Assembly: GCA_954871525.1 (NCBI GenBank)
Contig: OX940871.1
Coordinates: 26,262,586-26,326,585 of the forward strand
Direction: 5' to 3'
Origin: Parietaria judaica
Lineage: Eukaryota; Streptophyta; Magnoliopsida; Rosales; Urticaceae
DNA length: 64,000 nucleotides
Shown piece after piece: positions 10,908-23,800 of the stretch (its first letter is position 1; every line of letters starts with the position of its first letter). The position numbers and the translations under genes are program-made. The notes under the pieces are model-generated. The model was not told the origin of the DNA and did no database searches. It was given only the letters and a program-made list of their open reading frames with translations.

Positions 10908-12258
10908 GAGGCGTTTGGCTATGGTCTCTGAGACCAGTTTATGGTTTTGGTTTCAAACAGTGTCATATTGGTTTCGCTAGGGGTGCAAATAAAATCCGGA
11001 AATGCGGGTTTTAATCCGCATCCGGACCGTAACCGTATTTTAAAAAAACCGGAACCGTATTAATTCGGGTTAAACCAGAACCGGTTTAATAAAAAAAACC
11101 GCATCCGGATTAAACCGGATCCGGGTCCCTGATTTAAAGAAAAAAAAACCCGGAACCCGGATAGTAGGCTACTAAAACCCGCTTATTAAATGTATACATA
11201 TATTATCTAGAATTTTTAACCAAAAAAATACCTTATTATTTATCTTATTATTTGTCTTTCATTTAGTGTCGTTGGTTGGTTCATTTTATTTGTTTTTCTA
11301 GTCAAAATGTGGATTTTTTAAAGATAATTGATAAAAAAAAAAAAATTACTATAAATATTTCAAGTTTTTTTTTTTAATATAAAATTCAAGTTTAAAACTA
11401 AAATTGTAAACAATCCCGATCCGGTTAAAAAAAACGGTTTTCTATTTCAAAACCGGGTTTTAGCCCGGATCCGGATTTCCGGGTTTTTAATAAAAAAAAT
11501 CCGGATCCGGTTCTCAATTTAAAAAAACCCAGAATCCGGGTCCGGGTACCGGGTATGGCAAAAAAACCGGGTACCCGGTCCGCTTGCACCCCTAGGTTTC
11601 GCAGACCACGTTTGGTTACCAATTGTCTCTGTTTTCTGAGACCGGTCTTGCAGACCACTGAAATTTTAATGAAGGAAAACAGAAAACGACTTTAAGTTGT
11701 TTTCTGTCTTTGGTCTTCAACTCAATCGTACAAAATAAAACCATAATAATATATTATCATTCTATAAAAGTATTATATTATTTATAATAAGATATTAATT
11801 ATGAAATTAACTTATATAAAAAATTATTAAAATCATTTTTTATATATAAGTATATATTTTAATGATATTACTATCATATCAACAAATTTACTTAAATTAT
11901 GTATATTATTAAATACTAACTTAATTACAACGTATAAACTCTTGAAACGGAATATTAACTACTTTATATATTACATTATTTAAACATGTAATTAGAGTCA
12001 TGAAATATGAATAATTTTTGTATTATGGCAAGTATGTTTTAGACATAATATTACTATATATTACTTACAAATAAAATATAAATTGTATTTTATTACATTT
12101 TTTCAATTAATTCAACCATAAAATATTAAAAGACTAACCAAACAGTGTTTCAAAAATCAAACTCCAAAACTGATTTTGTAGACTAAACTCTCAGCCTGAT
12201 TTCTCAAACCAAATTGCAAAACTTGTTTCCCAAACCAGTTAACCAAACACCACCCTAG
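10908..12258. mobile_element. TIR element interrupted by a hAT element
   Basis: The left side GGCGTTTGGCTATGG and the reverse complement of the right side (GGTGGTGTTTGGTTAACTGG, ending near 12258) are similar imperfect inverted repeats of the GTTTGGTTA type common in plant MITEs. The interior has no coding capacity. The hAT element at 10978-11594 sits inside and is therefore younger. I could not settle the target duplication. Confidence 0.5.
10978..11594. mobile_element. hAT-type non-autonomous element with exact 8-bp target duplication
   Basis: The ends TAGGGGTGCAA and TTGCACCCCTA are 11-bp perfect TIRs. The flanks GGTTTCGC at 10970-10977 and 11595-11602 are an exact 8-bp duplication, the hAT signature. 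Both subterminal regions are full of CCGGATCCGG-like words, which could be transposase binding sites. The middle is AT-rich and codes for nothing. Confidence 0.85.
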
Positions 12259-13017
12259 TATTTCTATTCAGGTAAAAGATCGTGCAGTATAAAATTGAAA
12301 AGTATATGTACATTGTTGATATTTTCTTGGAGAAGCTAATTTGCCGACTAAATCTAATCATGAATAAAACATTAGATAGGTAACTTAAGGTTGACAGTCA
12401 AACTTTAAACAAAAACCTAATCCTATTATTTTTTTTATACATTTGACTATATAAATATATAGCATGACATCTCAAAGAAATATTATATAATATGTATATA
12501 TATGTGAAACTCTTAGCGCATATATTTTCAAGTTATGACCATTACTTATATTCTTATGTCTTTTTTTGGTCGGAACATACTTTCAAGTCTTATTTTTTAT
12601 CGGAAATACTTTTAGAGACGTTAATTAACCGAGTTAATGTCTTCACATTGCTCCAAATTCTAAGTATTAATCGAATTAACATCTTCACCATTACACTTTT
12701 CATTGGAAATTGAGCGTTTTAGGTCGAATAAAGAGAGTCACTTAATGTCTCCGTATTAAAAAAAAGAAGCTTAATAATATGTGCCGGTAAACAAATATTA
12801 TCAATAATCAATCCTCATTACATTTAGAGATATGTGAAATTTTTATATTATTATTATTATTATTATTGTTGTTGTTATTATTATTATTATTGCTTTTGAA
12901 CTTTAATGAATCATAATAAATAGTTCATGAAAAAATTTATGATAAGATCGTGATTTTCATATGACAGTATGGATATACACACATTTATATTATACATATT
13001 TATATATAATATTATAA
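12259..13017. other. Gene-free spacer with a trinucleotide microsatellite
   Basis: AT-rich. An (ATT)n tract with a GTT interruption lies at about 12848-12893. No gene is visible. Confidence 0.6.
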
Positions 13018-13684
13018 GGTTAATTACGACAAAGAGAGAAAATTAAAAAAAAATCTATAAATTAATAAGAGAATTGATAATCGATATCACGATCAACTTT
13101 TTTGTAATGCTATGTGTCATGCGTTTTTTTTATTATATAAAATGTGAGCCCTATATCCTAAAGTCAAAGCTCACTTACGAAATCAAAACCCATAAGCCCA
13201 CTTTAGAAGCTCGGACCCATATACTTTAGAAGGCAAGGCCCATGGCCGAAGCCCACATTCAAGTGGTAAGATAACTATAAACTCACAGTAATAAAGTTTT
13301 TAACTTTTTATAAGCAAATTTTGCTTATACAAAGTTACAAACACATTAAGAAATCAAATTTATGTTTTGACTAACCTTTGTGTTATTTCATGTATTTGGA
13401 ATTCAAGTAATTATCTTTAATCAAGTAAAGAAAAAAAATTAAATTAAGAAAATTTAAAAATGAATTTTTTTCAAAAAATATAAATTCAAAAAAATAATAA
13501 TAAAATAAAAAGTTTGGGTATTTTTGCCGTTAACGGCCACATGGCGGACGTTAACGGAAAAGTTAATGTTTTTGTTTAAATGTCATGGTCAACGCAGTTT
13601 GGGTATTTTTGCCGTCACTTTCAAAGGTTCGGTACATTGGAGGCACATTGACCAGAGTTAGGGTATTTTTGTCGTAATTAACCC
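13018..13684. mobile_element. Candidate TIR element (GGTTAATTACGAC ends)
   Basis: The left end GGTTAATTACGACAAA is inverted at the right as TTTGTCGTAATTAACCC. The right half carries two GTATTTTTGCCG repeats. No clear target duplication is visible, and part of an LTR-like sequence (13142-13270) lies inside. The element is plausible but not secure. Confidence 0.4.
13142..13270 (+). repeat. Partial copy of the start of the L2 LTR-like repeat
   Basis: TGTGAGCCC...AGTCAAAGCTCAC with later AAGCCCAC and GGCCCATGG words matches, imperfectly, the beginning of the longer copy that starts near 13776. Confidence 0.45.
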
Positions 13685-13775
13685 TAAAATTAATGATCGA
13701 GCTGTGAGATTTTATTTGATTAAAAAACATATTAATAAAATGATTGTTATGCGTATTTTTCAAATTATTAAAAAT

Positions 13776-15051
13776 ATGGGCCCCAAATAAAGAGTCAAAG
13801 CTCGCTAACAAAATTAAACGCTCATCAGCTCAAGTCCAAGCTCGTTAGACAAATCCCAGAAGACAATGCCCAAAATATGGGGCCCGGAGACCGAAGACCA
13901 CCTTCCGACAACCTTAAGGTGCTCTTGGTGATGACCCCGAAAGGTTCTTGACAACCCCATGAGGTTAATGTGACCTTATAGGGTCCATGGTGAGGTGAGA
14001 ACTACCTTGGAGGATCCCCAACAACGTCCCTTGAAGACAAGATCTCCAAGCGACAACAAGCTCCCTTGGACTTAGTCTTCGGCAACATACTCGCTAAGGC
14101 AAGTTCCTACCTCGGCGTACAATACCTCGCCAATAAACTCGACAAGAGGAATCACTCAACAAACATCTAGCAACAAGATGGATTAATTAGTTCACGGGGA
14201 CGCTAAGAACGCTCCAAAACGCCTGAAGATCCGACAAGGTCGCGAAACACCCGAATGAGATCAAGACGACGTGCCAAACCCCCCGATGAGCCCCGGGCCT
14301 AAAAAGGTAGCGTGTCGATGTCCTCCCCTGACAAGGTCCCTTAAATTTTAGCAAGGGGCATCTAAAGGGAATATTCATTTTAATCCCCACAACAAGGAAA
14401 AATGATTACCATTTTTCCGTATAAATAGAAGCCTCATTCTACACATTTTCATTTTTTTCTGTTAGACCTTTTCTCTTTAGACTCAAAGTTTCTCTATCTA
14501 GATTTTCTTATGGCATTTATCCTTTGCTAGAAGGCGATTTTCCTACTCAACGAGTAATCGTTATGCCTGGCTTGCCAGAGAACCCCTTGGATAAGTTAGT
14601 TTCGGACCAATACTCGTTTTAAACTTATTCTGCAGCGACCTGTTCACTAAGATTCGCCATCATCGCCGGTCATACCCTCGCCATTCGCGATGGTCACCCA
14701 CAGGTCACCACCACTTACGACAATATGGTAGGTTCCAGCCTTCGTCAAGGATATTTGCCCTTGTATTTCACTAACCATGAACTACATGATGACCTGATCC
14801 AAAAAGAGGGTACATATAGGCAACTTCCGATCGACGAAAGTCCGACATCATTTCTCTTTTTTGCAGGGACCCCCCGCCGCTGAGATATCGCTTGGGACAG
14901 GAAGACTTCAGGAACAACTCGAAGCCTCGCAGAAGACGGAGATTTCGCCTTCAGCTAAGTCGAGACATTTGTTGACCTCGTTGACTCCACCTTTGACCGC
15001 CCGCACCACTACAAAATCTGACCGGGGTCGAATCATAGATCGAATTCTACA
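13776..15051 (+). repeat. LTR-like repeat L2, copy 1 (probable solo LTR)
   Basis: This 1.28-kb non-coding segment is less AT-rich than its surroundings. It has a TATA-like TATAAATAG at about 14420 followed by a pyrimidine-rich stretch, as at a U3/R boundary. Its last 150 bp (GATTTCGCCTTCAG, CTCGTTGACTCCACCTTTGA, GATCGAATTCTACA) are shared with 61490-61622. Length, promoter position and dispersed copies fit a solo LTR of a larger retrotransposon. No coding domain is adjacent and no target duplication is clear. Confidence 0.5.
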
Positions 15052-16781
15052 GTAATTAGTCGAATTTTGAGCATTGACTTTGCTACTGATATATTTACAT
15101 TTGTATAAGTCAAAGAGTGTTTTACGAGTTTTAAAAATTATTATTGTATTAGATGAATTCAATAAAGTATATTGAGTGGTCCGATCCCAAAATCATGAAT
15201 AGGCATGAGAAACCCGCTATAAAATTCTGAATCGAGCACTCTCCCTTTACAAAGGTAAAAGCATGGAAAGCATAATCAACTGAAGATCTTATAAGCTCAA
15301 TTAATATTGTATAATATATCCATGACAAAAGGAAAAGGAAAAAGCAAAAGAAATGTAGCCATGTGAAAACAAGTTCTAACATTTTTTTTTCTATTCACTC
15401 ACGTCAAGATACTATCTCTACTCATGTCTTCGAATTACCTTTTAAGATTTTCTTAAGGTAGCAAAAAAAATAAAAAATAAAAAATCCTCTTAATTGAATA
15501 TCATGTAAATTGTTTATTATTTAATGCTTACTTAACATTGTTGTAATTAATATTTTATCAATAGACTTGTTCTCGTATCATATTTGCTTAAAACTAAATA
15601 TTAGCTTGCAAATCTCAAATAATTGTCGTGATTTGCGTTTACCAAATCGTTTTATAAAGGTCGGCTTCTAGTGCGGTGGAGACAAACAAGAGTTCATGTT
15701 GCGACGGCCGTTATTATTTTTATACGGATTCTTAATATGTATATGCCATTTAAAATTGAAGCATCACTATATCCTCTCTCGCAAAATATTTAATTTGATT
15801 AATTTGATGAAATCCTTGACGAAGTAAATTAGCCACACTAAATTATGCTAAATTTGCATAAACAAAACCTCTTTATATCGTCTCTCTCCATGCATTCATA
15901 CCTATTAAAATGTAATGACAAAAAATAACTTTTCATATATTGAAGTCCAGCAAACAGTGAGTCTATCAAAACGCTTATGAGATATAGCTCATCAATTTTC
16001 CATATATTGATTAATTATTGACATTTTATTCCAATAACTAGGGAGGTCAGACCTATTATATAAAAGATTCGAATTCCCGCATGATCTTTTTAATGTTATT
16101 CACACCTACCAGTTTATCATATACACTATATATCTATACTTTATAGTTTCTCGTACGTCAATTTGTGGTCAATATAGAGCCATCATATTTTGTTCTTTCT
16201 CACCAGAATGGGAACCCATGGATATAATAGAAGGAAATGATACATAAATTATGCATCATATGTTTCGTATCAACGTCGCAGCAAGCCGTTTTGGAGACGA
16301 CCGGTAGGATTTTTCCGCTGGTCTTTTTTATGACTTTCGGAGAACTTGTTCACGAGTAAAGAAAACTCATAAAAGAACTCATGAAATGAATGAAAAACCT
16401 GTAAAACTAATGACAATCAGTAATTTACCCACCAACTTCTCATAAAATTCGAACTCGGTTTAGAGTTGAATTCGGGATATATAATTCGCTGATTTGATTT
16501 ATGCTGTATATTAGAAATCATCTAAACATATCCTTGTTTGAGAATTCACAAAAATGTGGGGCTATTTCCCTGAAGTGGAGCCTTGGGCCATGGCCTATTC
16601 GTCAACGTATGTACCCGTAAAATCTGATCGGCATAAATTGACATTGATATTTTACAATCTATTCGTTGGCTTATCCGTAAAATTTAATTGCCAAAAATCG
16701 GCATATACTTATCATTTATCCATTGACATACTTGTTAACCATTGACATCGGTATTTAATTTAAACCAAGTTCTATATATAT
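15052..16781. other. Gene-free spacer
   Basis: AT-rich with scattered short open stretches, none resembling a protein family. I see no repeat structure in it. Confidence 0.55.
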
Positions 16782-17213
16782 GGAAACTTGAAAAAATAAC
16801 TCCCAAAAAGCATGTTCTACGTTGTCTATTCCCCAAATTGATGTATCTGAGTATCCATTCTCAATCTGTATTTAGCTACATTTTGGACAAAAACACGTTT
16901 TTCTGATAAATTGTCAAACTCTTACTCATAAGACTGTCAAACTTTGTGCCAAATAATGTTAACCCATACTCGAAAAAATGCCAAAGTTAAGACACTATTT
17001 GTTAAACAATGTCAAACTTTACTCATAAAATTGTCCAATTTTGTGCCGAAAACTGTCCAAAATGACAGTTTCTCAACTCAAGTAAAGAAAAATGTATTTT
17101 CGTAAAAAAAATTAGATAAAATATTGTGGAACAATTACTCAGAATATATTAATTTTGGGGATAGAAAACGTAGAGCATGCTTTTTGTTTGGGATAATTTT
17201 TGTCAAGTTTCCA
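16782..17213. mobile_element. MITE with about 80-bp TIRs
   Basis: The left end GGAAACTTGAAAAAATAACT continues through AAAGCATGTTCTACGTTGTC. The right end is its complement (GCATGCTTTTTGTTTGG...AAGTTTCC). The interior is built of repeated TTGTCAAACTTT-like words and has no coding capacity. The target duplication is obscured by the adjacent GTAT repeat. Confidence 0.65.
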
Positions 17214-17297
17214 TGTATGTATGTATGTATGTATGTATGTATGTAGTATGTATGTATGTATGTATGTGTATATATTATATTATATTATATTATATTA
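17213..17297. repeat. (GTAT)n then (TATAT)n microsatellites
   Basis: About a dozen ATGT/GTAT units run from 17214 to about 17272, followed by TATAT units up to the MITE boundary at 17298. Confidence 0.9.
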
Positions 17298-17761
17298 GGG
17301 GTAATATTGGCAAAAGTAGCCAACTTGTTGTGTTTGTATCATTTATATGGCCAATGCGATTTAATCCTGGCAATAGTATTCAAAGTTTGCTAATCGTTTC
17401 CATCCACTTAACTTTAACTCTATTAGTCAAATGGTGACGTGGCTTCGTTAATTGCCACGTGGGGTTCCAAGTGGACAGCCACGTTATTTTTAATTATTTT
17501 TTTCTCTTTTTTTTTTATTAAAATATCTTAATTTATTACTTAATATTTTTTTTTCTTTAATGCGTAGGACCCACTCCCTTGTCCCACATAACGGTCAACG
17601 CAGCCATGTCACCTTTTGACTAACGGTGTTAATATTAAGTGGATGGAAATTTACAATTGAGATGATTAGCAAACTTTAAATACTATTGCCAGGATTAAAT
17701 CGCATTGGCCATATAAATGATACAAACACAACAAGTTAGCTACTTTTGCCAATATTACCCC
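17298..17761. mobile_element. Mutator-like MITE, family B (related to the 1-1535 element)
   Basis: GGGGTAATATTGGCAAAAGT at the left is inverted at the right end. TIR similarity extends about 150 bp, including GTGACGTGGC and its complement. The flanks TATTATATTA at 17288-17297 and 17762-17771 are identical over 10 bp, though they lie in a TATAT repeat, so this duplication is suggestive only. The terminal sequence matches the element at the left edge of the window. Confidence 0.8.
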
Positions 17762-17967
17762 TATTATATTATTTACGTGGTTATTATGCATATATTTATG
17801 TACGCGAGTAAAGGAATGAACTAGTACTACTACTACAGCTGTACGTTGAGTTGTCCAACTGAAAACACATGAACACAGGACCACCGTTTGTTTGTACTCT
17901 CTAGATCGGCCAAACATATATAAACTCACAAACTATATCAAAAAATACACGCAAGTATATATGTCTG

Positions 17968-17998
<31 letters not shown>

Positions 17999-20898
17999 TA
18001 CACATATATATTATAGACTGTAAAAACACACACATAATGATATGTGTGAGATATATATAGAGACTGACTTAGACACTTTATTATGTGAGTTCTGTCATAT
18101 GCTTGAATGTAACTTCTAATAGCTAGACAGAGGGAATAAACAAAATAAAACAATCGAACACATTCTCCGCATTATTCGAGATGATATTATCCGTTTTTAT
18201 GTCTAGCCTGCACACGTTTTCGCTCTTCGGTTAACGTACCTTAATCGATGCAAGACAGCACAACTTAATACTTGCTATTACCGTGACGTAAAATGCTCTA
18301 AGTCGTCGTAGTATAAATAAAACTATTAGGGCATCACATGAAAAAGATATAAAACTGTTTTGACTTTTGTTTTTTATTTTTGAAAGGTCATTTAGCTCCA
18401 TGAATTTGTTGGGTTGGTCCAGCTATTGTGATGTGTATATATATATATATAAATAATGGTCCCTAAATTAGGTATTCCCTTACGGACTGTGAATGAGTCA
18501 TGATCATCTCCGTATGTGTTCTTGAGTTCTTGCGAGGCTGTGTTATGTCACCATCAACATTCCACTGCTCTTATCTGTATTGGTCCTCTCAATTCTTATT
18601 GTTAGCCTTTTGCCAACAAAATGATAGCATTTAACTATTATGCCCCACTAGGTGTAAGTCACTTACACCTTAAGGGTAATTTTTCCAACTATTATTATTA
18701 CTTGTTTTCTATGTTTGTTTCAATTAATTTAAAGAGTGTAGATATGAAAAAGTAAAGGGACATGTGATGTGATGAAGATTTGCTTTTGGAGTCATTACAA
18801 TTATTACAATTTCGGTTAATCTATTAAAATATGGGGAAACATGGGAAAAAAATGCAGCGAAAATATTGAATTTCAAAATTTGTTCACTTTACAAGTCCGC
18901 GGCAATAATACCTAATGTTAAAAAAAATTCAGCAACGGTCTCTATAACATTTAAGGAATATATCAAATATAACAAAAACTCGGTATATCGTCAAGCGGAT
19001 ATGCGACGTGACACCAAAATTCACCACATCATATTTTTATCTCTTTTTTTTTTTGTTTCTAACACTTGTGCCGTTTTTGGTTATTGTTTTTTATACCTTT
19101 TTTTATTTATTTTATATTTGAATTTTTCCTAGAAAGATATTAATGACTATTGCAAATTCTGCTTTCTGAATGACTATTTTTTAAAAGTAAAATTAAAATT
19201 GTGTTTGGTTATGTTTCTATTTTCAATTATAATTTAATAAGTGAAGGAGGAGAATTTATGCAATGGATACCGTTTTGTATTATATTTAAAATTCAACTAT
19301 TTTTTAATTTTATTTAAAATTAAAATATATTTAAAATATATATTTAATAAGTGAAAAAGGAGAGTTCATACTATGGGTATCGTAAATTTTAATAAATAAA
19401 TGGTGAACTATATATATGTATTATTAAGAGTAATTATTAATGATAAGTAAAAATACTTCAAATGGCTATTTATTTCTCGAAAACACCAAATTGGTGTTTC
19501 TAATTTTATGTTGAAATTCAAAGGATTGAAAATGTGTTGTCAAAATAATTTTTGACTTACATACATATCCAAACAATTTCTTAGAATAATAAGTAACGTT
19601 ACGCGGCCATGCCGACGGTTTACTCGAGAAACTTCAGCGGAAACCTCCACAACGGCGACCCGCATTCCTGCAAAATCTATGGATAAGCATTTTTAATTTG
19701 TAGTTGTGCAAAAGTCTTGGAAGAGCTATAACTTATATGGAAAAGGAAGAGATGTAAAGCTCAAGAAGTGATTTATGGGGCTTTAAGCTTATGAAAGAAG
19801 AAGACAAAAATGCATTATAGGCCCATAAATGAAAGTATTGGACGATGGACACCCAAGTATTGGATATCTTTAATTATCCTCATTTTTCTTTTTAAAGAGC
19901 GTTTTTCTTTCTTTTCCCATAGGGTTCTTCATTAGGTTTCGTGTAGAGATTTGATAGCTGTACTAAGGGTTTTGATTTTAGTGATAAAAAAAAAGGGTGT
20001 AAACTTGATATCCATAGTTCCCTATGTTTTTTTTTTTTTTTTACCGGAAATCAATGATCGAAATCGGCGTGTTCCTCCTTGTTAAAATTTCATTTTTTAT
20101 TGCGGTTTTTCTTTAATCCGTACTTGTGCAAAACTTTTTGCAAATCTCCTACAATATGTATTATATATGAATATTTACAACACAAGTTTCCAACCTTATA
20201 TTGAACCGTGCATCAATTAATCTTCTTTTTTAGCGGCAATAGTACCAAGAGGTCACAATACAATGTCGAAGTTCATTTTCCTTCAAGGTTTGTTACACGA
20301 GGGACACATGATTAGATCAAACTCTAAACATAACAATTATTAATTTTATTAAGTTAGAGATGTATGTGTGTCTCTAGCTAACCCATGGTTAACTCGATAT
20401 GAACGAAATTGGAACTCGACATTGTTTTGTGATCTTTCGGTACAATTTCGCGAAGCAGTTGCTGATTTATATATATGCCAAGCACACTTTAGCTTTTATT
20501 TTTAATTATGCTTAATTAGCCTCCATAATGCTTAGTCTTTAGAAATTCATATTTTAGAGCAGTCACTGCTAATTTAAAAAAAAAAAAAAAAAAGATTGAA
20601 AATATGTTGACACAATTAAGACGGGTATAAAAGTATCAACAAGCTATATCATGACAAACAACATTATTTCATTGAAGTCATTGACTTTTTCGTAGAACTC
20701 TAGCAACAAGGACTTTAAAAGATTAATACAACTTCATTTCAAACCAAAATAAAACAAAGAAACTCAAACCACACACGGACTCTCTCGCAATATTAAGTTG
20801 AAAACGACAACGAAGTGACCAAATTCAGTACAAACGACATTAAATCGATACAATATTGAGAGCCATAATTATTCATAATCATTATCATTATCAGACAA
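17762..20898. other. Gene-free spacer downstream of the patatin-like gene
   Basis: AT-rich, with (TA)n at about 17971-17993. A direct repeat AATAAGTGAA...GGAG occurs near 19229 and 19345. A 25-codon ATG frame lies at about 19608-19685 in a short GC-richer patch (MPTVYSRNFSGNLHNGD...); I do not recognise it. Nothing else looks coding. The 3' UTR and poly(A) region of the patatin-like gene must lie just below 20899. Confidence 0.5.
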
Positions 20899-23800
20899 TT
20901 ATTTTCCAATGATACCATCTTTGCGAGCGTTGGTCTTGCGCAGCTTCCTTTCCTTCGAAAGCATCTCGGCAAATCTGCACAAAAGATCGCATTAAATAAA
21001 CAGCTACGTACTCTTAACATTTAATTTAACAAATAGTCCATTTGATTAAAATGATTTTAGATTTAATGGCTTAATAGTCATTCTCTCCATTTTACATGGA
21101 GAAAAAACTCTACATATTGTTTTTCCTTTCTAATGAAAAACTAACTTAACAACGAACCCGTCAATAGCAAATTTTGGATTGCCGATACCGAAAAATACCG
21201 ATTCGACAATTTTATCTAGGTATATAGATATATGCAACACCTTACCAACGAATATTTAATATTTTCATGAGCAACGATTTCGCTTGAAATTATTTTTAAC
21301 TCATGCGATTATATGAATTAATAATTTGTAAAATATATAAGTACATTACTCTTTAATAAATATAAACCATAATTAATTACGATGACATGGTTGTTTTTTT
21401 TCTTGTATTTCCTGTAAACTCTGGGCATTTCAAAGGTTCCATCGGGGTTTCATTCGCTTTCCCGTTTTATTCTCGATTTTAAGTAAACCCTCGGTAAATC
21501 ATAAAACAATAATGGTTATTGTAGGTTTTTTGTCAGTACACGCCATTTTCCGGTAATTAACCACGAAACCTCAAATTAACCTTAAAAAAAGAGAGATGAA
21601 GAGGGTGACCTTTTGAGAGCTTGCTCGTTGGTGCCACCGTTTGGAATGGGCTCGTGCTTTCCGATGGCCAGATTGATCTGCGTCACCGGCTTCTTCAGTA
21701 AATTCTTCCCCACATTCTCCAAATTACGAAGATTCTGTCGAGTCGCTATGTCTACCGAAGCTAAATCCCCAGCTAGTGTCTCTTCCTGCCAATTTATCCA
21801 TCATCAACATATTAATTTATATTTTACTCGTGAGTATATACGTAAAGGCCATGCAGAGTAGGCAAGCCAGTTTCACATTTTCTTAGCTTCTTGCCCGTTG
21901 CCCTTCGTATTTTAGTATAAATAACGGGGGTTAAAATGATAATATATATATATTGAAAAAAAATAAAATAAAATTTTGTACTTATAATACTAAAAATATT
22001 GATATTTTAAGTAAAACAACAACCTTCCTTTTCAAAAAAAGATAAAAGAAAATTGGGCGATGGCCCGAAACCCCTAGGTTAAAATTAAAAATTATGTAAA
22101 AATATTGCTAATAAAAAGCTCTATAATATAATCATATCTTAAATAAATAAATAAAATAAAAACTCATAATAATATAAGCAAGTCTAGTATTTATTTTTCC
22201 AAGGCCTCCAAAATTATTGAGCCGGGCCTGACAACAACAATGATACCTCAATACGAAGTAGGTGATCTTGGGAGCGAAAGGCTTTGAAAACCAAAGTGTT
22301 ATGGATGTCAACCATATCGGAGCTCGATTCAAAGAGAACATCAACGATTGGGGAGCTGCGGTTATGGACGTCGAGGACCCAGCTACCCGGGCCCCATGTG
22401 GCGCACGAGCGCGCATTATATTTTTGCTCGGTCTTGTTCGCTCCCGTGCCAAGCGTTATCATAAGGTATCGGAATTCGTTTTCCTTGATGGTGTTGAACT
22501 CTGGATCGTGCTTCATAATCATCTTCATCGATTCACCGATTGCAAGTAGAGACTGCGTGAATTAATGGAATATTCAATGTTAATGGAAATGTCAAGAAAG
22601 TTTTTTTTTTTTTTTTTCGCGCGCATTCGATGAGTAATATACATAAGTTGATTTAATTTAGAGTTATCCAAAAATTTAAATTTCACAAGTCATTCTATTA
22701 CTAAAAAATAAACTCATAAACTCATTACGTTGTCACGACACGAGTGATTCTCGACTCTTCTGAGAGAAAACAAAATTTCTAAATCGACTTATTACACTTA
22801 AAAAAAAACAGTTTATAATTTATGAATGCGCAAATAATTACGGGATTGTTGGCGCAAACGCCACCGTCAATGAGGTCAAACTCCGATGTCTTTCCCTGGT
22901 TGTCAGTGTTCTTAAAGTACCAGGCCGGAAGGTAGATTGGTGCCGCTGAGGTGGCGATGCAAATATCCGAAAGATGAGCGTCTAATGCTTTGTATTCATT
23001 GACCTACAAAGAATAAATAATTTTATAAAACCCTAATTTCATTGATTTTATGAAAATCAAGAATTATTTTAGAAGATTACTAAACCCTAAATTACCAAAT
23101 AAGAGGAGAAGATTGTGGGCTGAAGTTTCTTGATGTCAAAAGTGGGAATAACCACGTGAGTCAAAGTCTCATGCAACCTAGTTTTTCCCAACAATTTTGA
23201 TGTCAGGTTGTGCAGATATTTCCCATCATACTTCGGAGAAAACATATCTCCAACAGCGTTCAGAGCAGCTCCAACAATAGTCCTACACAATCATGTAAGA
23301 TCAAAACATTACTATATATATATACATACATACATACACACACACACCACACACATACAAGGGTTGTGGGAAAATCTTGGGGCAGTGTTCATGGTAGAAA
23401 GGCACAATGTCTTTGGCTGCATACAAAGGCCGGTTTTTGTTGTTCGGCGCTGTTAACATAGCGGTGATCAAGCCGCCCGTGCTAGTCCCTGCAATCACGT
23501 CGAAGTAATCCGCGAGCCGTGCTTCTTCACCATCGAGTCTCTGAGTTAAACGGACCACAGTAAGTACCAAAGGTTGGTTATTTATGGTATACTCTATTTG
23601 TTATACAGATGATCAAAAGATTTAGTAATCCGATTTTTTTGTAGGCTCAAAACGAAATATCGATGATAGAAAAAGATATATATAATTGAACAAGTGAATA
23701 TATTGCATCAAAATGAAAATTGAATTTATGATTATTTATGACTTAAGTTATTTAACTCGCACCAAGAAGTCCTTGAACACGATTTTTGGTGGCAAAAGTC

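Noticed and set aside
22132..22565. Several overlapping frames on both strands
   Set aside because: They are shadows of patatin exon 5 (22247-22552, minus strand).
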